A stretch of 15,012 nt of DNA from Acidimicrobiaceae bacterium (GTDB taxonomy: Bacteria > Actinomycetota > Acidimicrobiia > Acidimicrobiales > Microtrichaceae), in assembly GCA_003514205.1 (NCBI GenBank), contig DORQ01000130.1, positions 4,197 to 19,208 of the forward strand, in the 5' to 3' direction. Of this stretch, positions 1-6,688 are shown piece after piece (the first letter of the stretch is position 1; each line of letters opens with the position of its first letter). The position numbers were made by a program, and so were the translations under genes. Under the pieces are notes generated by a model. It did not search any database, was not told the origin of the DNA, and worked only from the letters and a program-made list of their open reading frames with translations.

Positions 1-294
1 GCTGGGATCAACCGCCTCCGCGAGATCGGTGGCGGCCAGGTGGTGATGCTGGAGGGCAAAGTGCTCGCCGAAGTTCGGCTTCCGATTGGCGGGTTGATGT
101 CAGACCGACGAGCAGCCGAAGTGGCCGATGAAATCGAGGCAGTAGTGGCGGCCGGTCGAATGCTTGGAATCAGCCTGGAAGCACCATTCATGCAGCTGAG
201 CTTCCTCGGGCTCTCGGTGATTCCCCAGCTTCGCATTACCGACAAGGGGCTGGTGGACGTGGACCGATTTGAGCTCACTGGGCTCCAGGTCTAG
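1..294 (+). CDS. ade: Adenine deaminase, C-terminal fragment (5' end outside window)
   Basis: The frame is open from the first base and ends with TAG, giving 97 visible residues. An internal ATG at 40 is not the real start, because the codons before it (AGINRLREIGGGQVV) continue the same domain. The fragment matches the C-terminal domain of Ade-type adenine deaminases: a 'GGGQVVMLEGKVLAEVRLPIGGLMSD' stretch, then a helix, then 'PFMQLSFLGLSVIPQLRITDKGLVDV' close to the end. The enzyme deaminates adenine to hypoxanthine and ammonia in the cytoplasm. The metal-binding amidohydrolase barrel lies outside the window, so activity cannot be judged here. The gene converges on the transporter operon with only 18 bp between stops. 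Hypoxanthine would be a natural substrate for the molybdenum hydroxylase further right. The family call is firm. Confidence 0.9.
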   Translation, partial: AGINRLREIGGGQVVMLEGKVLAEVRLPIGGLMSDRRAAEVADEIEAVVAAGRMLGISLEAPFMQLSFLGLSVIPQLRITDKGLVDVDRFELTGLQV

Positions 295-312
295 CCAGAT
301 GTCGCCGCGAAA

Positions 313-1269
313 CTAGCGTTCTTCTCGTTCGTAGGGAATGCCCAGCGCTGCGGGTGCACCCAGCCGGCGCTTTGCCGAACCAGAGGACATGATCACGAGC
401 ACGACGACTGTCACGAGGTAGGGAAGCGACTTCAGAACCGCTGACGGAATATCAACTCCTCGCGCTTGAAGCGTGGGAGCCAGGCCTTGAAGCGCGCCGA
501 AGAGATATGCACCCACCATGGTGAGGTCAGGTCGCCAGAATCCAAAGATGACCAGCGCGATCGCTATCCAGCCTGCACCTGAGGTCATTCCGTCAACCCA
601 GGTCGGAACGATGGTCAACGAATACGCTGCGCCAGCAATTCCGGCGAACATCCCACCCACGAGCGTATGTGTATAGCGGGTTCGAACGACATTGATTCCC
701 ATCGAATCTGCCGTCTGAGGCGACTCTCCCACGGCGCGAAGCCCAAGCCCTGCGCGGGTCCTGAACAGGTACCAGGTGCTGGCCACCACCAGCACCCAGG
801 AGAGGTAGGTCAACATGGTTTGGTGAAAGATCACCGGTCCGAGAATCGGAAGGTCTTTCAGCCCGAACACATCGAGCTTGCCAAATTGATGAGTTGCTGG
901 GTCTTTCAGCTCCCAAATGTTTGCGAGGTAGGAAGAAAGCCCGGCTCCACCGGCCAGGATGGTAAGCGCCAACCCCGAAACTGTTTGATTCACTCTCAGC
1001 GTGATGACAGCAAACGCGTGAATGAGGGCACCGCATGCTGCAGCGCCCATGGCCCCGAGCAGGCATAGCACCAACACCAACCAGCCCGGCCCCGAAGCGG
1101 TGTTTGAGATGTATGAGGCCGCCACCGCACCCAAGAGCATCATGCCCTCCACCCCAAGGTTCAGCACGCCCGAGCGTTCGGTCAGCACCTCACCCATAGC
1201 TGCAAAGAGCAGTGGAGTCCCGTAGAAGACTGCGCTGGCCGCAATGACGATGAAGAGATTCGAATTCAT
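313..1269 (-). CDS. BMP/nucleoside-type ABC transporter permease (NupQ/RnsD-like)
   Basis: This 318-residue polytopic membrane protein is one of two permeases of an ABC importer. Residues 31-50 carry the family signature 'ERSGVLNLGVEGMMLLGA', residues 92-103 read 'RVNQTVSGLALT', and the cytoplasmic coupling loop is near 172-194 (AGLGLRAVGESPQTADSMGINV). About eight to ten hydrophobic segments are visible, and the protein ends in a short charged tail (GIPYEREER) usual for this subunit. The ATG at 1269 overlaps the stop of the upstream permease in an ATGA, so the two are probably translationally coupled. It is the last gene of the unit and converges with the adenine deaminase gene. Known relatives import nucleosides (NupNOPQ of Bacillus, RnsABCD of Streptococcus). 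The neighbouring deaminases suggest a purine base or nucleoside, but the substrate is inferred. Confidence 0.9.
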   Translation of the reverse strand: MNSNLFIVIAASAVFYGTPLLFAAMGEVLTERSGVLNLGVEGMMLLGAVAASYISNTASGPGWLVLVLCLLGAMGAAACGALIHAFAVITLRVNQTVSGLALTILAGGAGLSSYLANIWELKDPATHQFGKLDVFGLKDLPILGPVIFHQTMLTYLSWVLVVASTWYLFRTRAGLGLRAVGESPQTADSMGINVVRTRYTHTLVGGMFAGIAGAAYSLTIVPTWVDGMTSGAGWIAIALVIFGFWRPDLTMVGAYLFGALQGLAPTLQARGVDIPSAVLKSLPYLVTVVVLVIMSSGSAKRRLGAPAALGIPYEREER

Positions 1270-2450
1270 GTCCCGACCTCCCCCGAGGAGGGACTACCCA
1301 CAGGCGCCTCGGTCTGGCCAGCACCAGTGGCCACTGCCACATCACCAGAAGAGGCCTTCGCCGACGCGCGAGGTGACCGCTTCACCCGAACGCGATACCG
1401 AGCGAACACTTCTCCCCCGAGGGCAAAGAAGAGGATCAGGCCCTGAAGGGTTCCAACCAGACCCGCAGGAAAGTCTGGGCCCTGCAATGCCCGCCCAGCG
1501 TTGTTCAATGCGCCCATGAGAATCGAAACTGGGACAACCGCCAGTGGATTCAACCGAGCAAGTGCAGCGATCACAATGCCGGTATAGCCGTAGCGAGCGG
1601 GCTCAAGACCTTTCGGGTCGAGAAGGTGCCGGATATCGCCGATATCGCTTGCCCCGCCAAGCCCGGCCAAACCGCCAGAGAGGCCCATGACTCCAAGCAA
1701 GGTCTTTCGAGTACGCATCCCCGCATAGGCGGCAGCGGGGGCTGCGTCGGAAATCACATCTACTTCGAATCCGAATCGAGTCTTTCGGTACAGAATCCAC
1801 ACCAGCACCGCAACCACTGTTCCTACCCAGAACCCAAACGGCACGTCGACTGAGCCAATGTGAGAAAAGGGCCAGAAGGTTGATTCGTCAAGCAACCTTC
1901 CTTGGGGGAACATCAATCCGGAACCTTCAGTGAGCCGCCAGGTCGATTCGGTATTGAAGATCAGATACGTCATCAACGAGGCAGCCACGTAGTTGAGCAT
2001 CAGCGAGGTAATGATCTCACTGGTGTTGAAGAACGCCTTCAGCGCCCCGGGGATCGCGGCCCACATCGCTCCCCCGGCCACTCCAGCGATCATCATCAGC
2101 GGAATCACGCCTGCCCCAAGCGATTCGCCGTATGTCAACCCCACCCAGGAGGAGGTAATGGCACCAATGAAGAACTGCCCTTCACCGCCAATATTGAACA
2201 CCCCCATCCGGAAGGCCGCCGCAGCCGCGAGGCCAGTAAACAACAGCGGCGTTGCTGCCAGCAGCGTGGCGGCGAAGGCTCCCTCGGAAGTGAAGGAGCG
2301 GTCAATGATCCTCGAATATGCCTCAAATGGATCGTTCCCGCTGGAAGCAATCAACACCGCTCCTGCAACCAACGCTGCAAGAAACGAACAAACCGGCACT
2401 GTGAAGTTCAACCATTTCGAGGCATCGACTCGCTTTTCCAGACGGATCAT
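1266..2450 (-). CDS. BMP/nucleoside-type ABC transporter permease (NupP/RnsC-like)
   Basis: This 394-residue membrane protein is the partner permease. Residues 80-97 carry 'FRMGVFNIGGEGQFFIGA', the hallmark of this subunit. 'NTSEIITSLMLNYVA' at 142-156 and 'YGYTGIVIAALARLNPLAV' at 288-305 are also typical. The first hydrophobic segment is at about 15-36. From about 351 the protein ends in a hydrophilic tail of roughly 44 residues rich in Arg, Ser, Ala and Gly, which looks low-complexity and unconserved. The start ATG (2450) overlaps the stop of the ATPase gene in an ATGA, and its own stop overlaps the next start, so ATPase and both permeases form one coupled cassette. It should form the membrane channel together with the smaller permease. 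Substrate is inferred from context to be a purine or nucleoside. Confidence 0.9.
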   Translation of the reverse strand: MIRLEKRVDASKWLNFTVPVCSFLAALVAGAVLIASSGNDPFEAYSRIIDRSFTSEGAFAATLLAATPLLFTGLAAAAAFRMGVFNIGGEGQFFIGAITSSWVGLTYGESLGAGVIPLMMIAGVAGGAMWAAIPGALKAFFNTSEIITSLMLNYVAASLMTYLIFNTESTWRLTEGSGLMFPQGRLLDESTFWPFSHIGSVDVPFGFWVGTVVAVLVWILYRKTRFGFEVDVISDAAPAAAYAGMRTRKTLLGVMGLSGGLAGLGGASDIGDIRHLLDPKGLEPARYGYTGIVIAALARLNPLAVVPVSILMGALNNAGRALQGPDFPAGLVGTLQGLILFFALGGEVFARYRVRVKRSPRASAKASSGDVAVATGAGQTEAPVGSPSSGEVGT

Positions 2451-4030
2451 GACTCAGACCCACCTGTTTGTTGAGCTCCGGAACCAACCGCTGACCGCCC
2501 ACCCATCAGCAGTCCGAGTTCGGTCAGGTCGGCCTCATCACGAGATACCTCCCCGGCAACGCGCCCCTCGTACATCACGAGAATGCGATCGCTGAGCGCA
2601 AGGGCCTCCTCAAGATCCTCAGTAATGAGGAGTACGCCCACACCGCGCCGGGCCGCCTCGAGCAAGAGGTGCCGAACTGTTTCGATGGAGCCAACGTCGA
2701 GCCCACGCGTGGGTGACGCAGCTACGACAGCAACGGGGTCGGAACTGAACTCTCTGGCGAGGAGCACCTTTTGGACGTTGCCGCCTGACAGCAGCCTGGT
2801 CGAGGTTGAGGTTCCTGGTGCCTTCACACCGAACTGCTCCACGAGCTGGATGGCATTTGATCGGATACTCCGCCGTCGGAGCAAAGGACCCAGCGAGAAC
2901 GGGTGCGCCCGGTATGCCTTCAGTACCAAGTTGTCTTCGATAGAAACCGAAGCAGCTAGGCCGGTGTGCAGCCGATCCTCGGGAATGTGGGAGACCCGCC
3001 TGCGGATCATCTCCCGAGGGTCTTTCCCAATTGTTGTCTCGCCGTCGACCAGCACCTGGCCACCGGTTCGGCCTCGGCTCGCGCAGATTGCCTCGGCCAG
3101 CTCGCGCTGACCGTTTCCAGACACCCCGCACACGCCGAGAATCTCGCCCGCGTGGAGTTCCAGCGAGACTCCGTTGAGGGCAGGGTTGCCGCGATCGTCG
3201 TTTGCTCGAAGATCAACGGTCTGCAGCACTACTCGCTCCCAGTCGACGGTGGCCCGATTCAATGTGTCTTCAGCGTTGAAGACCACATCGCGTCCCACCA
3301 TGAGTCGAGCCAATTCCCGAGGTGTGGTTTCGGAGACCTCAACGACGCCCACATCTGTGGCATCACGAAGCACCGTCACACGATCGGAGACTGCCATCAC
3401 CTCATCAAGCTTGTGGGAGATGAAAATCACCGACCGACCTTCGGCTGCCATGGTCCTCAATGTCTCAAAAAGCACTTCCGCTTCCGGTGGTGTGAGCACC
3501 GCGGTCGGTTCATCGAGGATCAGCACGCGAGCTTCGCGCTCAAGCGACTTCAGAATCTCAACGCGTTGTTGTTCCCCAACCGAGAGCTGCCAGATCAGCG
3601 CACGAGGATCAACCGGCAGGCCAAAGCGTTCACCAAGCGCCGCTACTCGGTCCTCTGCTTCTCGTTTAGAAAAGCGACCAGGCAACCCAAGAGCGACGTT
3701 CTCTGCCACTGAGAAGGTCTGCACCAACCGGAAGTGCTGATGCACCATCCCGATCCCATGCTCTATTGCACTGCGAGGAGAATTCAGCTCCACGAGCTTT
3801 CCGTTGAGGAAAAGTTGGCCTTCATCAGGACGATAGATCCCAGCGAGGATGTTCGACAGCGTTGACTTGCCAGCACCGTTCTCGCCCAACAACGCGTGTA
3901 CTTCGCCAGCGCGGACCTCAAAGTCGACCGAGTCGTTGGCGACCACACCGGGGAACCGCTTCGTAATGCCACGCATGGAGACTGCCGGGATCAGAATCCC
4001 GGCAGTCTCATCGCGTGTAACACCAGCCAT
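2447..4030 (-). CDS. ABC transporter ATP-binding protein, two ABC domains (NupO/RnsB-like)
   Basis: The 527-residue protein has two fused nucleotide-binding domains, as in sugar and nucleoside importers of the RbsA/NupO type. Domain 1 has Walker A GENGAGKST (49-57), Q-loop Gln98, signature LSVGEQQR (149-156), Walker B ending in DEP (173-175) and switch His206. Domain 2 is degenerate in the family-typical way: GVSGNGQRE (302-310) lacks the Walker A lysine, the signature is LSGGNVQK (414-421), and Walker B carries ASP instead of DEP before TRGLDVG. Domain 1 is therefore expected to carry most of the ATPase activity. The start is uncertain: ATG 4030 gives an 18-residue lead, while ATG 3976 (MRGITKRFPG) would place a strong hairpin in the leader. 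Neither has a clear Shine-Dalgarno sequence. I keep 4030 because the first beta strand (PAVSMRGI) would otherwise be cut. Confidence 0.93.
   Translation of the reverse strand: MAGVTRDETAGILIPAVSMRGITKRFPGVVANDSVDFEVRAGEVHALLGENGAGKSTLSNILAGIYRPDEGQLFLNGKLVELNSPRSAIEHGIGMVHQHFRLVQTFSVAENVALGLPGRFSKREAEDRVAALGERFGLPVDPRALIWQLSVGEQQRVEILKSLEREARVLILDEPTAVLTPPEAEVLFETLRTMAAEGRSVIFISHKLDEVMAVSDRVTVLRDATDVGVVEVSETTPRELARLMVGRDVVFNAEDTLNRATVDWERVVLQTVDLRANDDRGNPALNGVSLELHAGEILGVCGVSGNGQRELAEAICASRGRTGGQVLVDGETTIGKDPREMIRRRVSHIPEDRLHTGLAASVSIEDNLVLKAYRAHPFSLGPLLRRRSIRSNAIQLVEQFGVKAPGTSTSTRLLSGGNVQKVLLAREFSSDPVAVVAASPTRGLDVGSIETVRHLLLEAARRGVGVLLITEDLEEALALSDRILVMYEGRVAGEVSRDEADLTELGLLMGGRSAVGSGAQQTGGSES
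3978..4009 (-). promoter_or_regulatory. Perfect 14-bp hairpin at the start of the ABC ATPase gene
   Basis: Arms 3978-3991 (gagactgccgggat) and 3996-4009 (atcccggcagtctc) are exact reverse complements, separated by the 4-base loop caga. The hairpin overlaps codons 8-18 of the ATPase if translation starts at 4030. It ends one base before ATG 3976 if that is the real start. A second small hairpin (gtaga / tctac, 4031-4043, 3-base loop) abuts ATG 4030. No T-run follows in the direction of transcription, so it is not a standard intrinsic terminator. Its place between the binding-protein gene and the ATPase suggests mRNA stabilisation, partial attenuation or control of translation, which would keep the lipoprotein in excess over the transporter core. 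The structure is read directly; the function is inferred. Confidence 0.6.
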
Positions 4031-4050
4031 GTAGAAGGTCTACCGCTGAG

Positions 4051-5181
4051 CTAGTTGCCTTCTGGATTTCCGTCGACACCCTTGACGAACCAAGCCATCG
4101 ACATTTGCTCACCGAAGTCGACTGCCTCACCCTCAGCTGCCTTCTCGGTTCCGGCCTGGTCCATGATTGGTCCACCGAAGACGTTGAAGGTGCCGTCAAT
4201 GATCTCTTGCTTCTTGGCTTCGATCTTGGCCTTGGTGTCCGCATCCACTCGAGATCCGAACGGAGCGAGATCGGTGAAGCCATCTGCGATGTTGCCGTAG
4301 TAGTCGCCCTTTGCCCAGTCTCCGTCAATCACTGACTGAACCTGCTTGGTGTAATAAGGACCCCAGTCGTAGATGGCTGCGGTCAACCACACCTCGGCGA
4401 AGTCCTTGCTTTGATCGCTGTCGTAGCCCGTCCATGCAACCCCAGCAGCCTTTGCGGCTTCACCTGGTGCAGGGCTGTCGCCTCCATTGGCGATCACATC
4501 CGCGCCACCAGCAATCAGCGACTCGGCCGACTGCCGCTCAACCGTCGGGTCGAACCAGCTGTTGACCCAGACCACCTTGACAACTGCATCGGGATTCACC
4601 GATTGCACGCCCAAGGCATACGCATTGATGTGGCGAATCACCTCTGGAATCGGGAAGGGAGCAACGAAGCCGATCGTTCCGGTCTTGGTTGCCGCGCCGG
4701 CAGCCATTCCAGACAGGTAGAGGCTTTCCTCACCAGCACCGAAATAGGTGCCGAAGTTCTTGATGTCATTCGGGATGCCGGTCGCGTGCTCAAACTTCAC
4801 GTCTGGGTGCTTCTCTGCAGCTGCCTTCATGGCATCGCCAAATCCGAACGAGGTTGCGAAGATGATCTTGTTGCCGTCCTTGACAAGGTCCTCAATCACC
4901 GCAGCAACCTCGGGGCCCTCGGGGATGTTTTCCTTGAACGTGGTCTCAACCTTGTCGCCCAGTGCCTCCTCAACAGCCTTGCGACCGTTGTCATGGGCAG
5001 TGGTCCAGCCACCATCGGTTGTCGGACCAACGTAAATCCATGCCGCTTTGACTGCACCGTCAGCGGCGCCATCAGCGGAATTCGTTGTGTCGTCAGTGGC
5101 CTTGTCTTCGTCGGCCTTTCCACAGGCTCCGAGAAGTAGGGATCCTGCCAGCAGTGCCGCGAGGGCTGCGCTCCGCTTCAT
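4051..5181 (-). CDS. BMP-family substrate-binding lipoprotein of the ABC importer
   Basis: This is a 376-residue extracytoplasmic binding protein of the basic membrane protein (BMP/PnrA/Med) family. The signal peptide is 'MKRSAALAALLAGSLLLGAC' with lipobox LGAC, so Cys20 should be lipidated. An Asp/Thr-rich linker follows (about 21-45). The mature domain starts at KAAWIYVGPTTDGGWTTAHDNGR and carries typical blocks: FATSFGFGD, FVAPFPIPEVIRHINAYALGV, VVWVNSWFDPTVE, GADVIANGGDS and GYDSDQSKDFAEVWLTA. The aromatic residues in the first and WVNSWFDP blocks would line the ligand pocket. The ATG at 5181 is chosen over an upstream ATG at 5304 because it has AAGGAG four bases upstream and opens exactly on the signal peptide. 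The ATPase gene starts 20 bp beyond its stop. Family relatives bind nucleosides or purines; neighbouring purine deaminases support that. Confidence 0.93.
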   Translation of the reverse strand: MKRSAALAALLAGSLLLGACGKADEDKATDDTTNSADGAADGAVKAAWIYVGPTTDGGWTTAHDNGRKAVEEALGDKVETTFKENIPEGPEVAAVIEDLVKDGNKIIFATSFGFGDAMKAAAEKHPDVKFEHATGIPNDIKNFGTYFGAGEESLYLSGMAAGAATKTGTIGFVAPFPIPEVIRHINAYALGVQSVNPDAVVKVVWVNSWFDPTVERQSAESLIAGGADVIANGGDSPAPGEAAKAAGVAWTGYDSDQSKDFAEVWLTAAIYDWGPYYTKQVQSVIDGDWAKGDYYGNIADGFTDLAPFGSRVDADTKAKIEAKKQEIIDGTFNVFGGPIMDQAGTEKAAEGEAVDFGEQMSMAWFVKGVDGNPEGN

Positions 5182-5185
5182 TGTT

Positions 5186-5191
5186 CTCCTT
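5186..5191 (-). promoter_or_regulatory. Ribosome binding site of the BMP lipoprotein gene
   Basis: On the - strand AAGGAG lies four bases before ATG 5181. It decides the start in favour of 5181, since the longer reading frame from 5304 has no such site and would add 41 residues before the signal peptide. Confidence 0.75.
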
Positions 5192-5218
5192 ATTTCCGCA
5201 TCCGAACGACCATTCGTC

Positions 5219-5238
5219 GAACACTTGGTCACCACCTG
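5219..5238 (-). promoter_or_regulatory. Candidate operator upstream of the BMP transporter genes
   Basis: The plus strand at 5222-5238 reads as an imperfect dyad, CA-nn-TGGT-n-ACCA-nn-TG, about 40 bp upstream of the BMP start. On the - strand TGGTGAC is followed two bases later by AGTGTTC. The same two heptamers, one base apart, recur at 9835-9849 upstream of the glycosyltransferase gene. TGGT-n-ACCA half-sites are common for GntR-type repressors, but no regulator gene is in the window. The 126-bp gap 5182-5307 shows no clear -35/-10 pair, no terminator and no recognisable purine riboswitch. Confidence 0.35.
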
Positions 5239-5307
5239 AATGATGGGTCTTGGCAGTCTTGCCGTTGACCACGCCGCTCGCAAGGGGAGGATTGTTACCA
5301 TCAAGTA

Positions 5308-6624
5308 TCAACGGTGCGCGCCCATGGGCCACAGGCGCCGAGCCCGGCGAGCGAGATCCAAGCGGGCGGCCGTGAGATCAACTCCGACCAACGTGCCGCC
5401 TTGAACAACGGAAGTTCCACCGACGACAAGCCGTGACACCCGACGTTCGGGTCCGAACACCAGCCCGACAAGCGGATCGCAGACATCCATCAGATCCGGC
5501 GTTTCCCAGACTGCGAAGTCAGCTCGTTGACCAACCTCCAGCCGGCCGAAATCGCTCCTGCCCACACACGCAGCACCTCCCGCGCTCCCGATCTCCAGCG
5601 CATCGAGATGATCAAACGCGGTGGCGTCAAGTTCTCGAAGCCGAGCTACAAACAACGATTGGCGGAGTTCGGGAAAGAGTCCGCCAATCTCGTTCGAGGC
5701 AACCCCGTCCACTCCCAAGCCCACGGGGGCTCCAGCTGCACGGAGGTCGGTCACCCGACACATACCAGCGGCAAGCCGCGCATTTGAACTGGGGCAATGC
5801 GCCACTCCGGTGTGGGTTGCACCCATCCGCGCCACCTCTGAGTCATCGAACCAGATTCCGTGAGCCACCCAGACGTCTGACCCTGTCCAGCCCCACTCAT
5901 CAAGGACTTGAAGGGGACGCGCTCCAAATCGCTCGAGACAGTGCTCATTCTCATCCATGGTTTCGGCGAGGTGGGTGTGGAGGCGAAGGCCATGGCGCCG
6001 CGCAAGCTCAGCCGATTCAACCATGAGCTCCTGCGTCACCGAGAAGGGGCTGCACGGAGCGACCACCACGTTCACCATGTCGCCATCGTGGAGTTCGGCA
6101 ATCACCCGCTCCGTGCTGATCAGGATCGATTCCCGATCCTCGACGACATGATCTGGCGGCAATCCCCCGTCTTTTTGGGAGAGATCCATCGAGCCACGAC
6201 TGAGGTAGATCCGAATTCCCACCTGCCGGGCGGCTTGTGCGATCGCGTCGAACACCGAGTCGTCGCCGCGGGGTACCAAGTAGTGGTGGTCAGCCGCTGT
6301 GGTGCAGCCCGTCAAGGCCAGTTCGCTGAGACCAACCAGCGCTGCAGCGTGCACGTCCTCCACGGAGAGTTCGCCCCACACCGGATAGAGCGTGGTGAGC
6401 CAGTTGAAGAGGTCGCAGCCGCTCGCCCATCCACGGGTCATCCATTGGTAGAGGTGATGGTGAGTGTTGACGAGGCCAGCGGTGATCACCGCATCTGAAC
6501 AGGAGATCACCTGTTCATCAGGAAGCTGCACCAGCGTGTTCGCCGGAGCGATCTCAACAATCCGGCCATCTTCGACCCGGATATCTCCTGGAAATCGTGC
6601 ACCCTGAAAGAGGAGTTTCGACAT
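5308..6624 (-). CDS. 8-oxoguanine deaminase-like amidohydrolase
   Basis: This 438-residue cytoplasmic amidohydrolase belongs to the AtzB/TrzN/8-oxoguanine deaminase branch. Metal and catalytic motifs are complete: HHH at 55-57 in 'GLVNTHHHLYQWMTRGW', HTHLAE at 216-221 (metal His218, catalytic Glu221), His255 in VAHGIWFD, AHCPSSN around His276 and Asp306 in LGVDGVASN. 'CTTAADHHYLVP' (107-118) is typical of enzymes annotated as 8-oxoguanine deaminase, which convert 8-oxoguanine to urate and ammonia. The reading frame extends upstream to 7182, but that part is antisense to the next gene. ATG 6624 begins the expected beta strand (MSKLLFQGARFPGDIRVEDGRIVEI). No Shine-Dalgarno is seen; TACCGT lies six bases upstream, suggesting a leaderless transcript. 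It is the first gene before the BMP transporter, which may import its substrate. Guanine, isoguanine or another aminopurine remain possible substrates. Confidence 0.88.
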   Translation of the reverse strand: MSKLLFQGARFPGDIRVEDGRIVEIAPANTLVQLPDEQVISCSDAVITAGLVNTHHHLYQWMTRGWASGCDLFNWLTTLYPVWGELSVEDVHAAALVGLSELALTGCTTAADHHYLVPRGDDSVFDAIAQAARQVGIRIYLSRGSMDLSQKDGGLPPDHVVEDRESILISTERVIAELHDGDMVNVVVAPCSPFSVTQELMVESAELARRHGLRLHTHLAETMDENEHCLERFGARPLQVLDEWGWTGSDVWVAHGIWFDDSEVARMGATHTGVAHCPSSNARLAAGMCRVTDLRAAGAPVGLGVDGVASNEIGGLFPELRQSLFVARLRELDATAFDHLDALEIGSAGGAACVGRSDFGRLEVGQRADFAVWETPDLMDVCDPLVGLVFGPERRVSRLVVGGTSVVQGGTLVGVDLTAARLDLARRARRLWPMGAHR

Positions 6625-6630
6625 TTCGCC

Positions 6631-6636
6631 ACGGTA
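6631..6636 (-). promoter_or_regulatory. Candidate -10 element for a leaderless deaminase transcript
   Basis: On the - strand TACCGT (TANNNT) lies six bases before ATG 6624, where transcription would start at or next to the start codon. TTCGCT, 17 bp further upstream, is a weak -35 candidate. The deaminase gene has no Shine-Dalgarno sequence. Confidence 0.45.
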
Positions 6637-6675
6637 GCGGTTACGGCTGGAACAGCGAAGCAACCGTTGTGGCCC

Positions 6676-6681
6676 TAACGT
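6676..6681 (+). promoter_or_regulatory. Candidate -10 element for a leaderless amidase transcript
   Basis: TAACGT (TANNNT) ends seven bases before ATG 6689, the spacing expected for leaderless actinobacterial mRNAs. No good -35 box is visible. Together with the element at 6631-6636 it makes the 64-bp gap a compact divergent promoter, so a regulator bound here could control both genes. Confidence 0.45.
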
Positions 6682-6688
6682 TGGTGAC

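Noticed and set aside
1902..3740. Long + strand reading frames opposite the permease and ATPase genes
   Set aside because: They are antisense shadows in GC-rich DNA with no recognisable domains; the - strand genes have intact family motifs throughout.
3978..4009. Hairpin as an intrinsic terminator after the BMP gene
   Set aside because: No T-run follows on the - strand, and the hairpin lies within or directly before the next gene, so full termination is unlikely.
5182..5304. Longer BMP protein starting at 5304
   Set aside because: The extra 41 residues would precede a perfect lipoprotein signal peptide, and AAGGAG supports 5181.
5182..5307. Purine riboswitch in the leader of the BMP transporter genes
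   Set aside because: I looked for one because of the gene context, but saw no purine-riboswitch core or three-way junction pattern.
4411..6498. Long + strand reading frames opposite the BMP and deaminase genes (for example 4411-5139 and 5908-6498)
   Set aside because: No family signature or ribosome binding site, and they overlap well-supported genes fully.
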